From NCBI GenBank assembly GCA_002437495.1, contig DJQA01000004.1, positions 168,362-232,361 of the forward strand: DNA of 64,000 nt. The letters run 5' to 3'. The DNA comes from Prevotellaceae bacterium UBA6398 (GTDB lineage Bacteria; Bacteroidota; Bacteroidia; Bacteroidales; Bacteroidaceae). The position numbers were made by a program, and so were the translations under genes. The notes under the pieces were generated by a model. That model was not told the origin of the DNA. It saw only the letters and a program-made list of their open reading frames with translations, and did not search any database. Below are positions 44,041 to 52,781 of the stretch, piece after piece. Numbering within the stretch: position 1 is the first letter of the stretch; every line of letters begins with the position of its first letter.

Positions 44041-45321
44041 ATGAACAGAGATCCGGAGATTTTCAAACTAATTGAAGCAGAACACCAACGCCAGCTCGAA
44101 GGAATGGAGCTCATTGCTTCCGAGAATTTCGTAAGCCCCGAAGTAATGGAAGCCATGGGGTCTTACCTCACAAACAAATACGCCGAGGGATATCCCGGAC
44201 ACAGATACTACGGAGGTTGCCAGGTTGTTGACCAAGTGGAAACCCTCGCAATAGAAAGGGTAAAGAAACTCTTCGGTGCGGAATACGCAAACGTGCAGCC
44301 CCACTCGGGTGCCCAGGCCAACGCTGCGGTTTTGCTTGCGGTGCTAAAGCCGGGCGACACTTTCATGGGCTTGAATCTTGATCAGGGCGGGCATCTGTCT
44401 CACGGTTCCAAAGTCAATACATCGGGTATACTCTACACCCCGGTAGGCTACAATATAAATCCCGAAACCGGGCGCGTTGATTATGACGACATGGAGAAAA
44501 AGGCACACGAGTGCAAGCCAAAGCTTATTATAGGCGGAGGTTCGGCATACTCGCGCGACTGGGACTACAAGCGCATGCGTGAAATTGCCGACTCGGTTGG
44601 CGCACTGCTGATGATTGACATGGCGCACCCCGCAGGACTTATTGCAGCCCGCCTGCTCAACAATCCTTTGGAATATGCCCACATCGTAACCTCAACAACC
44701 CATAAAACCCTGCGCGGTCCGCGAGGCGGAATTATCCTGCTCGGCAAGGATTTCGAGAACCCCTGGGGGCTCAAGACAAAGAAAGGCGAAGTGAAGATGA
44801 TGAGCACACTCCTCAACAGCGCAGTGTTCCCCGGCATACAGGGCGGTCCGCTCGAGCACATCATTGCCGCAAAGGCCGTTGCCTTCAACGAGAACCTGCA
44901 GCCCGAGTTCACGGAATATGCAAAGCAGGTTAAGAAGAACGCCGCACGCCTTGCAGACCAGCTAATCCAGAAAGGCTTCAACATCGTGAGCGGCGGAACA
45001 GACAACCACTCCATGCTTGTTGACCTGCGCTCCAAGTATCCCGACCTCACCGGTAAGGTGGCTGAAAACGCTCTTGTTGCGGCAAACATCACTGTAAACA
45101 AGAACATGGTGCCCTATGACACGCGTAGCGCGTTCCAAACATCGGGCATAAGGCTCGGAACGCCCGCAATAACCACACGCGGTGCAAAAGAGGACATGAT
45201 GGACCTTATTGCCGACCTCATAGAGGAAGTACTCAACGCCCCCGAAGACGCTAAGGTAATAGAAAGAGTTAAGGGCAAGGTTGTGGATACAATGAAAAAC
45301 TATCCCCTCTTTGCATATTAA
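44041..45321 (+). CDS. glyA: Serine hydroxymethyltransferase
   Basis: The 426-residue PLP enzyme interconverts serine and glycine and supplies methylene-tetrahydrofolate. The PLP lysine is Lys222 (TSTTHKTLRGPRGG). Other family motifs are ASENFVSPEVMEAMGS, NKYAEGYPGHRYYGGC and HPAGLIA. It suits the folate genes pabBC, thyA and folA elsewhere in the window. A strong terminator follows. Confidence 0.97.
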   Translation: MNRDPEIFKLIEAEHQRQLEGMELIASENFVSPEVMEAMGSYLTNKYAEGYPGHRYYGGCQVVDQVETLAIERVKKLFGAEYANVQPHSGAQANAAVLLAVLKPGDTFMGLNLDQGGHLSHGSKVNTSGILYTPVGYNINPETGRVDYDDMEKKAHECKPKLIIGGGSAYSRDWDYKRMREIADSVGALLMIDMAHPAGLIAARLLNNPLEYAHIVTSTTHKTLRGPRGGIILLGKDFENPWGLKTKKGEVKMMSTLLNSAVFPGIQGGPLEHIIAAKAVAFNENLQPEFTEYAKQVKKNAARLADQLIQKGFNIVSGGTDNHSMLVDLRSKYPDLTGKVAENALVAANITVNKNMVPYDTRSAFQTSGIRLGTPAITTRGAKEDMMDLIADLIEEVLNAPEDAKVIERVKGKVVDTMKNYPLFAY

Positions 45322-45338
45322 AAGGAGAACCGTACATA

Positions 45339-45378
45339 AATAATGCCGCGCCTGTTGCAGGTGCGGCATTATTTTTCC
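45339..45378 (+). terminator. Intrinsic terminator of glyA
   Basis: AATAATGCCGC-G-CCTG pairs with CAGG-T-GCGGCATTATT around a TTG loop, giving a 16-position stem with one G-T. It runs into a T-rich tract. Confidence 0.9.
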
Positions 45379-45461
45379 CTTTTTTCGAAAAAAACCGCGC
45401 AATTCTGTAGTTTTCGCACACACTATTGCGTTTATATAGTAAAATCACAAATACAAAAGCA

Positions 45462-45941
45462 ATGGACAGCAAACAGAAACGCTTTGAGCAAATGGTGAGT
45501 CAGAACAAGGGCACAATTTACACCGTTTGCTATATGTTCTCGCACGACAGCGATGAAGTGGCCGACCTGTTCCAGGAAACGCTGATAAATCTTTGGAAAG
45601 GTTTGCCCGGATTTAACGGCGAAGGAAACATCAAGGGTTGGATATACCGCGTGGCATTGAACACCTGCATATCATTCGACCGCAAAAAGCGCAGTCGTCC
45701 CACCGTGCCGCTAACTATGGATATCGACCTTTTCGACTCGGAGGGGGAAAAGGAGCGACAGGTGGAAATGCTACATAAGCGCATCGGTCTGCTGCAACCG
45801 TTCGACCGCGCAATAGTGCTGCTGTGGCTCGAAGACATAAGCTACGAGGAGATAGGTTTGATACTCGGCATCTCGGCAAAGAATGTATCGGTGCGCCTTG
45901 CGAGAATACGTGAAAAACTCAAGAAAATGTCTGACCAATAA
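45462..45941 (+). CDS. Sigma-70 family (ECF-type) RNA polymerase sigma factor
   Basis: The 159-residue sigma factor has region 2 (FSHDSDEVADLFQETLINLWKG, IKGWIYRVALNTC) and region 4 (LQPFDRAIVLLWLEDISYEEIGLILG, with ISAKNVSVRLARIREKLK as the recognition helix). No region 1 or 3 is present. I chose the ATG at 45462. It is followed by a membrane protein gene 17 bp later, an arrangement typical of sigma and regulator pairs, but that neighbour has no known anti-sigma domain. Its target promoters are unknown. Confidence 0.9.
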   Translation: MDSKQKRFEQMVSQNKGTIYTVCYMFSHDSDEVADLFQETLINLWKGLPGFNGEGNIKGWIYRVALNTCISFDRKKRSRPTVPLTMDIDLFDSEGEKERQVEMLHKRIGLLQPFDRAIVLLWLEDISYEEIGLILGISAKNVSVRLARIREKLKKMSDQ

Positions 45942-45958
45942 CGTAAACCCATATAAAT

Positions 45959-46543
45959 ATGAAAACTACCAATTCACACGAAATGGAGCAGATGCGCAGT
46001 GAAATGAGCGAACTTAAATCCTTGCTCGGGGAACAGGAGATTGTAAACGATAAAATGATGCGTCGTGCCATGAGCGTAAGCTACGGCAAGGAGAAAAAAA
46101 GCATACGCATAAGCATTATACTTGCAACAGCTGCAATACCGCCGACATGTCTGCTGCTGCCAAATCTTAGTTACCCCGTTTGGTTTGTGGCCGTAACCGT
46201 GCTGTTTTTCCTCATAGCCGCCATCGCATCCTGCTATTCGCTCAAACGCTACGCCTCCGAAGACTTGATGAACGGCGACCTTACAACCGTGGCTGAGACT
46301 ATAGTGAAATACAAGCGTTTCGGCAACAAGTGGCTGAAATTCTCAATGCCATTCTTGATACTGTGGCTCGTAGGTCTTGTTTATTACGCCATAAATGATG
46401 CCGCTCCCGGTCATGCCGAAATGCTTATTGCGGGAGGAGCAATGGGTGCTGTAGCCGGCACGGTGCTCGGAATAATAAACTACAGGCAGTCAAAAAAGCG
46501 CATGAAAGATATACTCAGTCAAATAGAGGAATTGAAAAAATAA
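45959..46543 (+). CDS. Membrane protein cotranscribed with the sigma factor
   Basis: The 194-residue protein has a charged, helical N-terminal part (about 1-55, with Met/Glu-rich heptads) and about four transmembrane segments (about 60-78, 83-104, 125-147 and 158-178). It ends in a short charged coil (KKRMKDILSQIEELKK). No family is recognised. Its position right after a sigma factor makes an anti-sigma or sensor role plausible; this is inference from context only. Confidence 0.7.
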   Translation: MKTTNSHEMEQMRSEMSELKSLLGEQEIVNDKMMRRAMSVSYGKEKKSIRISIILATAAIPPTCLLLPNLSYPVWFVAVTVLFFLIAAIASCYSLKRYASEDLMNGDLTTVAETIVKYKRFGNKWLKFSMPFLILWLVGLVYYAINDAAPGHAEMLIAGGAMGAVAGTVLGIINYRQSKKRMKDILSQIEELKK

Positions 46544-46577
46544 GCGTTACTCTCTGAAAACACGCGTGTGGTAACAG

Positions 46578-46628
46578 TCCCGTTTCCCGAAAAGCACATC
46601 AACCTATGTGCCGGGAGCGGGATTTTTT
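46578..46628 (+). terminator. Compound hairpin terminator after the sigma-factor operon
   Basis: TCCCG..CCCG pairs with CGGG..CGGGA, enclosing a second hairpin (GCACAT with ATGTGC). Six T follow. Confidence 0.8.
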
Positions 46629-46639
46629 CATGCTTGTGC

Positions 46640-46812
46640 TATGCGGTTAATGCGGTGGCTTGCAGGGCGTATGCAATAAGCATCACAAACACACGAATTT
46701 CAATCATCCAATAAATTCCCCCGCGTAGGGGCGTATGGCATACGCCCTGAATTGCGCCGAATTGCAATGTCGCAATGTTTGTTTGTGGTATGCAAATGGC
46801 GCAAAACCAATA
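46640..46812 (+). repeat. F2 repeat, copy next to R8
   Basis: The block contains ATGCGGTGG and GGGCGTATGCAATA (shared with the copy at 20.1 kb). It then has the exact palindrome GGGCGTATGGCATACGCCC (46729-46747) followed by TGAATTGCG. It leads into R8 through GGCGCAAAACCAATAT, matching the linker before R5. Confidence 0.78.
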
Positions 46813-46820
46813 TCGCCAAA

Positions 46821-46902
46821 ATTACATTTGATGTGGGAAAAACCATGTCCGATGTAGAAAAAAAAGGTCTGATGTAATTTAAACTACATCAGACCTTTTT
46901 TT
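46821..46902 (+). repeat. R element copy R8 (82 bp, bidirectional terminator shape)
   Basis: Units 1 and 2 pair at 14 of 15 positions, counting wobbles. Units 3 and 4 form GGTCTGATGTA/TACATCAGACC flanked by A8 on one side and T7 on the other, so the stem extends by A-T pairs and has a T-run on either strand. It lies between two convergent genes, where a two-way terminator would fit. A tail of the R1 type (CTCGCAACCC, GAAAAACAAAAG) follows. The 455-bp gap 46544-46998 is otherwise F2 and the terminator. Confidence 0.9.
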
Positions 46903-46998
46903 ACGCCACTCGCAACCCTTGGAAAAACAAAAGACATGCGATAAAATCTCAAAGTCTGCAATGCGTTGTAAATAGGCTCTTTGTGTAAAAAATCCGTT

Positions 46999-47676
46999 TT
47001 ATTCTCCAAGTAAGTCGGGACGCAGCCTTCTTGTGCGTTCAAGCGACTGGTTTATCTCCCATTCCTTTATTTTTGCATCGTGTCCGCTTAGCAGAATGTC
47101 GGGCACCCTCCATCCCTTGTATTCGGCGGGGCGTGTGTAAACAGGTGCGGCAAGCAGGTTGTCCTGAAACGAGTCGGAAAGTGCGCTCTGCTCATCACTC
47201 AGTACCCCCGGCACGAGCCGCGTTATGGCATCGGCCATTGCCGCGGCGGCAATCTCTCCGCCGGTAAGCACAAAGTCGCCCATGCTAACCTCTTTTGTTA
47301 TAAGGTGTTCGCGCACACGGTAGTCCACTCCCTTGTAGTGTCCGCAAAGAATTATGATATTCTGCAGCATGGAAAGGTTGTTTGCCATTTTCTGGTCAAA
47401 CTGCTCCCCATCGGGAGTGGTGAAGATAATCTCATCGTAATGCCGCTCGCTTTTGAGCTTGGTTATGCACGCGTCTATGGGCTGGCACATCATAACCATC
47501 CCTGCAAAGCCGCCGAATGGATAGTCGTCAACCCTGCGGTGCTTGTCCTCGGTATAGTCGCGAAGGTTGTGCACGTGTATTTCCACGAGCCCCTTTTTCT
47601 GTGCGCGGGCAAGTATCGACACATTAACAAAGCCCTCGAGCATTTCGGGCAAAACGGTTATTATGTCAATTCTCAT
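46999..47676 (-). CDS. trmD: tRNA (guanine-37-N1)-methyltransferase
   Basis: The 225-residue SPOUT enzyme methylates G37 of tRNAs. Knot-region motifs are intact: IILCGHYKGVDYRVREH, GDFVLTGGEIAAA and DAITRLVPGVL. The length is typical. It lies 54 bp after the beta-helix gene rather than in the usual ribosomal-protein context. Confidence 0.96.
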   Translation of the reverse strand: MRIDIITVLPEMLEGFVNVSILARAQKKGLVEIHVHNLRDYTEDKHRRVDDYPFGGFAGMVMMCQPIDACITKLKSERHYDEIIFTTPDGEQFDQKMANNLSMLQNIIILCGHYKGVDYRVREHLITKEVSMGDFVLTGGEIAAAAMADAITRLVPGVLSDEQSALSDSFQDNLLAAPVYTRPAEYKGWRVPDILLSGHDAKIKEWEINQSLERTRRLRPDLLGE

Positions 47677-47730
47677 GTCAAGCCTGTTTGCGATACCGGC
47701 AAAATTTGCGGGAATGTTCTTGCGCCTTTG

Positions 47731-49278
47731 TCATTTAAACTCCACGTTCTTAACGTTGGGACCAAGCAGGAAATGCGGGTCCGACAGCGAGGAAACCTTC
47801 TTGCCCTCAATGTTCACATTGTCGAACACCACGCCGTCAATACTTTTGGCGGGAGTTCCCTCTTTGTTCCAGCCGTAAATGTGTATTTGGTTCGCAATCG
47901 GGCTGCCGCTGTTGTTGTACGAGTTTATGTTTTGGTACTTTATGTTCTGCATTCCGCCGGGAGTGCTCTGGTCGCCCGGCAGTCCTCCAAACCAGAACGA
48001 AGGCTGGAAGCCAGCCGCAATTAGACGCTCGCAATGGTAAACATCTATGTTCTCGTATGAAATGTTGCGGTAATACGTGCCGTGTATGCTGCATATCGCC
48101 ATTGCGGCGCGCTCGTCGAGCACCGTGTGATAGTCGGGGTCGTCATAGCTAAACAATATGCTGCTGTTCATGAAGCGTATGTTCTCGTAGAGGCTGCAAT
48201 GGTTTTCCGCGCCGATGCCCATGGCGCAGTTGCAGTCGTTCCAAAGCTGCATTCCGCAGAATGTTATGTTGCGGGTTGGGGGACATTCCGCCGGTTTGCG
48301 CGAGTCAAGTCCCTTTATGGCTATCGCGTCATCGTTTGCGCGAATAAACGTGTTTAAGAATGCGCATTGCTGGCTGTTCACAATGTCAAGCCCGTCGGTT
48401 GAGGCGTATCTGGTTGAAAGTATCTTCACGCCCTTGAATTCCACTTTCTGGCAATGGTTTATAACAACCTGCCAAACTCCCGGACGGTGGCAGTGGAAGA
48501 GCACACCCTCAACGTCCGCGCCCTTGCAGTTGTTGGCCTCGAAAATCACACGCGGGTTTTTTGTGTCGTTATACACCATGCCGCGTCCGTAAACCTTTGT
48601 GCCCTTACTCGTGCCCCAAAGGCCTATGCGACCGTATAGCACGGCTCCGCCGGCAATATAAACCTTCCAGCCGTCGTTGAGCACAAGCATATCCTTGTCT
48701 TTGAAAATCTTTTTAAGGTCGTGAAAGCCCGGACCGAAATAATGTAGTTTCATGTCCTCATAGCGGTGATATCCCTTGCGGTCGGGAACAAGCGGGGCTT
48801 TTGTGTCAACGCTGTTGCAGAAAAGGTGAAGTGCGTCTTTTTTAGGCTCGCCGTTTACTATCACGGTGATGTTCTGGTCGGCACGTGCGGTTTTGATTTC
48901 TATTGTTCTGCCGCCTTTTTTCTTCACCGATATAAGGTCGAGTTTTTTTATCGGAAGCACCTCATAGCTCTTCAGCTCCTTGGCATACGTTATCCTTATT
49001 GTGATTTCCGTTCCGTTCTTGAACTCGAAGCTGCCGAAGTTCACAAGCCCGCCCCAATGGCTGCGGTCGTTGTATAGTCCCACTTTTTTCCCGTTTACGG
49101 TAACCTTGAACGTGGGTTCGCCCTCCATCGGAAATTCCTTTACAACCGCGTGGGTTATAAGCGAACTATCGGGGGCGGTGTAGTCCTCACCGTATGTTGC
49201 CGCACTGCGCGCGGAAACTGTAAATGCGGACACTGTCGCCACGAGTGATAAAAAGATTTTTCTGTAGTTTGGAATCAT
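47731..49278 (-). CDS. Secreted right-handed beta-helix protein (pectin lyase-like fold)
   Basis: The 515-residue protein has a signal peptide (residues 1-24, start at 49278). A beta-sandwich N-terminal part follows, then repeated parallel beta-helix rungs from about residue 215 (VEGVLFHCHRPGVWQVVINHCQKVEFKG). The rungs contain GLDIVNSQQC, IRANDDAIAIKG and GIGAENH. The DxDDxxxxK/GxG pattern resembles polygalacturonase-type (GH28) and related active sites, so a role in plant or host glycan cleavage is likely. The exact family is not certain. Confidence 0.8.
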   Translation of the reverse strand: MIPNYRKIFLSLVATVSAFTVSARSAATYGEDYTAPDSSLITHAVVKEFPMEGEPTFKVTVNGKKVGLYNDRSHWGGLVNFGSFEFKNGTEITIRITYAKELKSYEVLPIKKLDLISVKKKGGRTIEIKTARADQNITVIVNGEPKKDALHLFCNSVDTKAPLVPDRKGYHRYEDMKLHYFGPGFHDLKKIFKDKDMLVLNDGWKVYIAGGAVLYGRIGLWGTSKGTKVYGRGMVYNDTKNPRVIFEANNCKGADVEGVLFHCHRPGVWQVVINHCQKVEFKGVKILSTRYASTDGLDIVNSQQCAFLNTFIRANDDAIAIKGLDSRKPAECPPTRNITFCGMQLWNDCNCAMGIGAENHCSLYENIRFMNSSILFSYDDPDYHTVLDERAAMAICSIHGTYYRNISYENIDVYHCERLIAAGFQPSFWFGGLPGDQSTPGGMQNIKYQNINSYNNSGSPIANQIHIYGWNKEGTPAKSIDGVVFDNVNIEGKKVSSLSDPHFLLGPNVKNVEFK

Positions 49279-49310
49279 ATCGATTTCTTGTTTTGTAAAT
49301 AAATTTACTG

Positions 49311-49318
49311 CAAAAATA
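49311..49318 (-). promoter_or_regulatory. Bacteroidetes -7 box (TATTTTTG) for the beta-helix gene
   Basis: On the minus strand TATTTTTG lies 33 bp before the start at 49278. The 396-bp divergent gap 49279-49674 is AT-rich, holds promoters at both ends, and has no R element. Confidence 0.55.
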
Positions 49319-49635
49319 GCTTTTCCATGCAAATATTCCGTCATTTTTTACGCTGAAAATGTAGCAGTTTTCGCAAAGTTGTTTTGAACTTTCATCGTGC
49401 CGTTTTTATTATAATTAGATATCGCGTTGTTTTTTACTTGTTTTTATCCTGCTATGAATACCAAAAACGTGTTTTTGCCGATGAACTTTTTTTTTCGAAG
49501 GAAAAATTCAATTTGCTTGCGTGTTAAAGAATGCGGAGTGTCGCTTTATAACGGCATATCCCCCGCGCATTGAGAAAAAACAACCGCAAAATCCATGTTT
49601 GGCTTATAATTCCGGCTTTAGTCTGCAAAATTGTA

Positions 49636-49643
49636 TAACTTTG
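49636..49643 (+). promoter_or_regulatory. Bacteroidetes -7 box (TAACTTTG) for rmlB
   Basis: TAACTTTG lies 31 bp before the rmlB ATG at 49675. Confidence 0.6.
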
Positions 49644-49674
49644 TGCGAAACATAAATGTTGCAAAACAGAAGAC

Positions 49675-50793
49675 ATGAAAACATATCTTGTTACGGGAGC
49701 CGCCGGGTTCATAGGTGCAAACTTCATAAAGTACATGCTGCGCAAGCACGGCGACATAAAAATCGTGGTGCTCGATGCGCTGACATACGCAGGAAACCTT
49801 GGCACGATAAAGGATGACATAGACAACGAGCGCTGCTTCTTTGTGCGTGGCGATATATGCGATAGGGCACTTGTGGAGAAACTTTTTGCGGAGCACAACT
49901 TTGACGTTGTTGTGAACTTCGCAGCCGAAAGCCACGTTGACCGAAGCATAGAAAACCCGCAGGTATTCCTTACCACCAACATATTGGGTACGCAGAACCT
50001 TATGGATTGTGCGCGCAAGGCATGGAACACCGGCAAAGACGCAAGCGGATATCCCACATGGAGAAGGGGAGTGCGCTTTCACCAGGTTTCAACCGACGAG
50101 GTCTATGGTGCGCTTGGCGCCGAGGGCTACTTTCGCGAGGACACCCCGCTCTCGCCCCACAGCCCCTACAGCGCATCGAAGGCAAGCGCCGACTTCATCG
50201 TGGGCGCATACCGCGACACATACCACTTTCCGGTGAGCATCACGCGATGCTCGAACAACTACGGTCCGTACCAGTTCCCCGAAAAACTGATACCGCTAAT
50301 CATAAACAACATACTCGAAGGCAAGAAGCTCCCGGTATATGGCAAAGGGCTTAACGTGCGCGACTGGCTGTATGTTGACGACCACTGCAAGGCGATAGAC
50401 CTCGTGATTGACAACGCGCCCGATGGCAGCATTTACAACGTGGGCGGACACAACGAGAAAAAGAACATCGACATAGTGCGCCTGATTATCGACATAATAC
50501 GCCGAACAATGGAGCAGCGTCCCGAGTTCCGCAGTCTGCTCGTTAATGGCGATGACCTTTCGTGGATTAACTACGACCTTATTACATACGTAACCGACCG
50601 CTTGGGGCACGACCTGCGCTATGCAATCGACCCGGAGAAGATAAAGAAAGACCTTGGCTGGTATCCCGAAACCACTTTCGCAGTGGGAATAGAGAAAACC
50701 GTGATGTGGAACCTCGAAAACCGCAAATGGATTGGAGAGGTTACTTCGGGCGACTACCGTAAATATTACGAGCATATGTACGGCAACCGCTGA
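49675..50793 (+). CDS. rmlB: dTDP-glucose 4,6-dehydratase
   Basis: The 372-residue short-chain dehydrogenase family enzyme makes dTDP-4-keto-6-deoxyglucose, a precursor of dTDP-rhamnose and other sugars. The NAD motif TGAAGFIGANF is at the N-terminus, the catalytic YxxxK is YSASK, and the VSTDEVYGALG and NNYGPYQFPEKLIPL segments are typical. The other rml genes are not in the window. Confidence 0.95.
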   Translation: MKTYLVTGAAGFIGANFIKYMLRKHGDIKIVVLDALTYAGNLGTIKDDIDNERCFFVRGDICDRALVEKLFAEHNFDVVVNFAAESHVDRSIENPQVFLTTNILGTQNLMDCARKAWNTGKDASGYPTWRRGVRFHQVSTDEVYGALGAEGYFREDTPLSPHSPYSASKASADFIVGAYRDTYHFPVSITRCSNNYGPYQFPEKLIPLIINNILEGKKLPVYGKGLNVRDWLYVDDHCKAIDLVIDNAPDGSIYNVGGHNEKKNIDIVRLIIDIIRRTMEQRPEFRSLLVNGDDLSWINYDLITYVTDRLGHDLRYAIDPEKIKKDLGWYPETTFAVGIEKTVMWNLENRKWIGEVTSGDYRKYYEHMYGNR

Positions 50794-50813
50794 ACATTGC
50801 CGAAAGCGCATAA

Positions 50814-50850
50814 AACAAAAAAGCAAGGCGATGAGTCTTGCTTTTTTGTT
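50814..50850 (+). terminator. Terminator after rmlB, bidirectional
   Basis: AAAAAAGCAAG pairs with CTTGCTTTTTT around a 9-nt loop, so both strands have a T-run. It serves rmlB and could also stop leftward transcription. Confidence 0.88.
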
Positions 50851-50961
50851 TTCCGTTTTTCAAGGCATGCACAAATTTTCCATAACACGCAGGTTCACAA
50901 AACATTAAGCGTATCCCAAAACAGTCGTGTAAGTTTTTGTTTTTCAAAGGCTTGAAAAGGC

Positions 50962-51043
50962 AAAAAAAATGTCTGATGTAGTTTTGATTATATCAGACAT
51001 AATTTTTTCTACATAGGACGTGGTTTTTTCCATGTCCCATGTG
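50962..51043 (-). repeat. R element copy R9 (82 bp, four units)
   Basis: Read on the minus strand, the arms are CCACATGGGACATGG, CCACGTCCTATGTAG, TTATGTCTGATATAA and CTACATCAGACAT, followed by T8. The tail GAAAAACAAAAAC follows, as after R1, R5 and R8. It lies between convergent genes, after the rmlB terminator, and is the only thing seen in the rest of the 323-bp gap 50794-51116. Confidence 0.9.
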
Positions 51044-51116
51044 GTTTTAACGCAAACTGCGGGGGCGTTTTCTTACTCCATGTTTTCGCAAAAACAAAAA
51101 AGAAGGGCATAGAGCC

Positions 51117-52064
51117 TTACTTCTTGTCTTTCCACTCCATTATCTTCATCCTTCCCTGCGGCCATTCGTTGCACTGTATATACAGCTTGTTTTGAAAAAA
51201 GTCGCAGTCTTCGAACTCAAAAGGCACTTCCGTCTGCATATTCACCGCGCTGACCATTCTGCGGTTCTTCAAGTCCCACGAATATATCATGCTCGGGAAT
51301 TGCTGCGAACCCACGCCCGTGGGCATTACGAGGCAATTTCCCGCAACAACGCCGCCCTGCCCTATCTGTACGTGGGGGAATGATTTGTCGTAGTCCTGAA
51401 TGAGATAGTTCTCCAGTATGTCCTCCTTTTTCAGCACCACGGTCTTGCCCTCCTTGAGCTTGGGGAGCCTGAACACCATTATGCGGAAATTGTTCTTGGG
51501 GTCGGTGTTGTTTATCGTGTTGCCGAAGCCTATCAGACGCCTGCGCTTCTTGTCCACCGCCCACTGCACAGCCCAGCCGTAGTATTCATCGTGGTTGTCG
51601 AGCAGTATGGTCTGCACAAGCTCCGCCTTGCCTTCGGGCAAAATCCTCTCCACAAAGCAGGCGTCGGTAAGGTTCTTTTCTTTGTCGGTTTTGGTTTGCG
51701 AAACATACAGCAGCGGCAGCACATCGCCCTTTTTATATTTCTCCACGCCGAAGTTGGCAACGTTGGCGTGGTTGTACTTCGAATTGCTTCCGAGCGGGAA
51801 TGTGCCGAGCCTTACGAACGTGCCGTCTGGGTGAACCTTGTAGAGCGAGGCAAAGCCGCCGTTGTAAAGCCCCACCATGTAGCCCTTGTGTATGGCGAAG
51901 CCCTGGAAACTCTCCTCTACGCCCTTTTTCAAAGCTCCGCCGTCCTTGAGCGTATAGCCCGCGAGGTCGAACACCCCGCCCTTTGTATTTTGCGCAGAAA
52001 CATTGCCGCCCATGCCAAATGCAACAACAAGCGACAGCGCGCCGATAAACGTACTTTTCATCAT
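51117..52064 (-). CDS. Secreted protein of unknown function, possible beta-propeller
   Basis: The 315-residue protein has a signal peptide (residues 1-25, ending NVSAQ). Repeating beta-strand segments such as YMVGLYNGGFASLYKV, RLIGFGNTINN, CLVMPTGVG and MIYSWDLKNRR look like propeller blades. I do not recognise a family. The start lies 29 bp from a weak -7-like box (TTATTTTG, 52093-52100), in a divergent pair with the next gene. Confidence 0.65.
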   Translation of the reverse strand: MMKSTFIGALSLVVAFGMGGNVSAQNTKGGVFDLAGYTLKDGGALKKGVEESFQGFAIHKGYMVGLYNGGFASLYKVHPDGTFVRLGTFPLGSNSKYNHANVANFGVEKYKKGDVLPLLYVSQTKTDKEKNLTDACFVERILPEGKAELVQTILLDNHDEYYGWAVQWAVDKKRRRLIGFGNTINNTDPKNNFRIMVFRLPKLKEGKTVVLKKEDILENYLIQDYDKSFPHVQIGQGGVVAGNCLVMPTGVGSQQFPSMIYSWDLKNRRMVSAVNMQTEVPFEFEDCDFFQNKLYIQCNEWPQGRMKIMEWKDKK

Positions 52065-52107
52065 GATATGTTTTATGCACTTGCGAATTTAGCAAAATAA
52101 TTTTGAC

Positions 52108-52115
52108 TACCTTTG
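52108..52115 (+). promoter_or_regulatory. Bacteroidetes -7 box (TACCTTTG) for the membrane protein gene at 52139
   Basis: TACCTTTG lies 24 bp before the ATG at 52139. It is back to back with the weaker minus-strand box, only 8 bp away. Confidence 0.6.
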
Positions 52116-52138
52116 CATAAACCAACAGGTATAACGGA

Positions 52139-52768
52139 ATGAAACACCTTTTTGCACTCATTATAGTTTTAGCCACCGCCGGTTGCTGCGCGGCAGCGCA
52201 CCCCGACGACACAACGGGCATAAACCAATCGGCGGCGGTAACTTTGGCGAGCGACACGGTAATTGACGACACGGCAGACTACGTTGTGTCCACCCACATA
52301 CCCAAGGGGTTCGTGAAAATGTTCGGAAACATTTCCGACGATGCGGGAGACAGCAGCTTTTTCCCGCAGCTTGGCTGGATTTTTCCTGTGATGGGAATAG
52401 CGGGGACGGGAGTGATTTTGGTGTTTGTGCTCATAATTCTTTTCCCGCTGCTAATAGCAGCCCTGCTTGTGTGGTATGTTTTGCGCAATCGCCGCAAGGC
52501 GCGCAACGAGGACCTGCGCCGGCAGCACGCAAACGCCGCCTTTGCTGAAAACACGCAGGAAAACAGCGTAACCGAACAGTTTGCCGAAAGGCGTAACTGC
52601 ATCCACCGCCGCGACAACGCCATACGCAATATATGCATAGGAGTCGGTGTTACGGCATTTTCGCTGCTAACCGGAATGACAATAATAGCCGTGGGCGGAA
52701 TTGTGGTTTTGTGCATAGGCATAAGCGACTACATGATATACCGCAGCCGCCGCGACAAAGAAATGTAA
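52139..52768 (+). CDS. Membrane protein of unknown function upstream of thyA
   Basis: The 209-residue protein has an N-terminal signal-like segment (MKHLFALIIVLATAGCCAAA), then a polar stretch. A transmembrane segment follows at about 83-110 with a charged RNRRKARNEDLRRQH patch, and two more hydrophobic stretches lie near 165-198. It resembles small membrane proteins found in this position in Bacteroidetes, but I do not assign a family. thyA starts 13 bp later, so it shares the folate operon. Confidence 0.65.
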   Translation: MKHLFALIIVLATAGCCAAAHPDDTTGINQSAAVTLASDTVIDDTADYVVSTHIPKGFVKMFGNISDDAGDSSFFPQLGWIFPVMGIAGTGVILVFVLIILFPLLIAALLVWYVLRNRRKARNEDLRRQHANAAFAENTQENSVTEQFAERRNCIHRRDNAIRNICIGVGVTAFSLLTGMTIIAVGGIVVLCIGISDYMIYRSRRDKEM

Positions 52769-52781
52769 AAACTAAAAAAAC

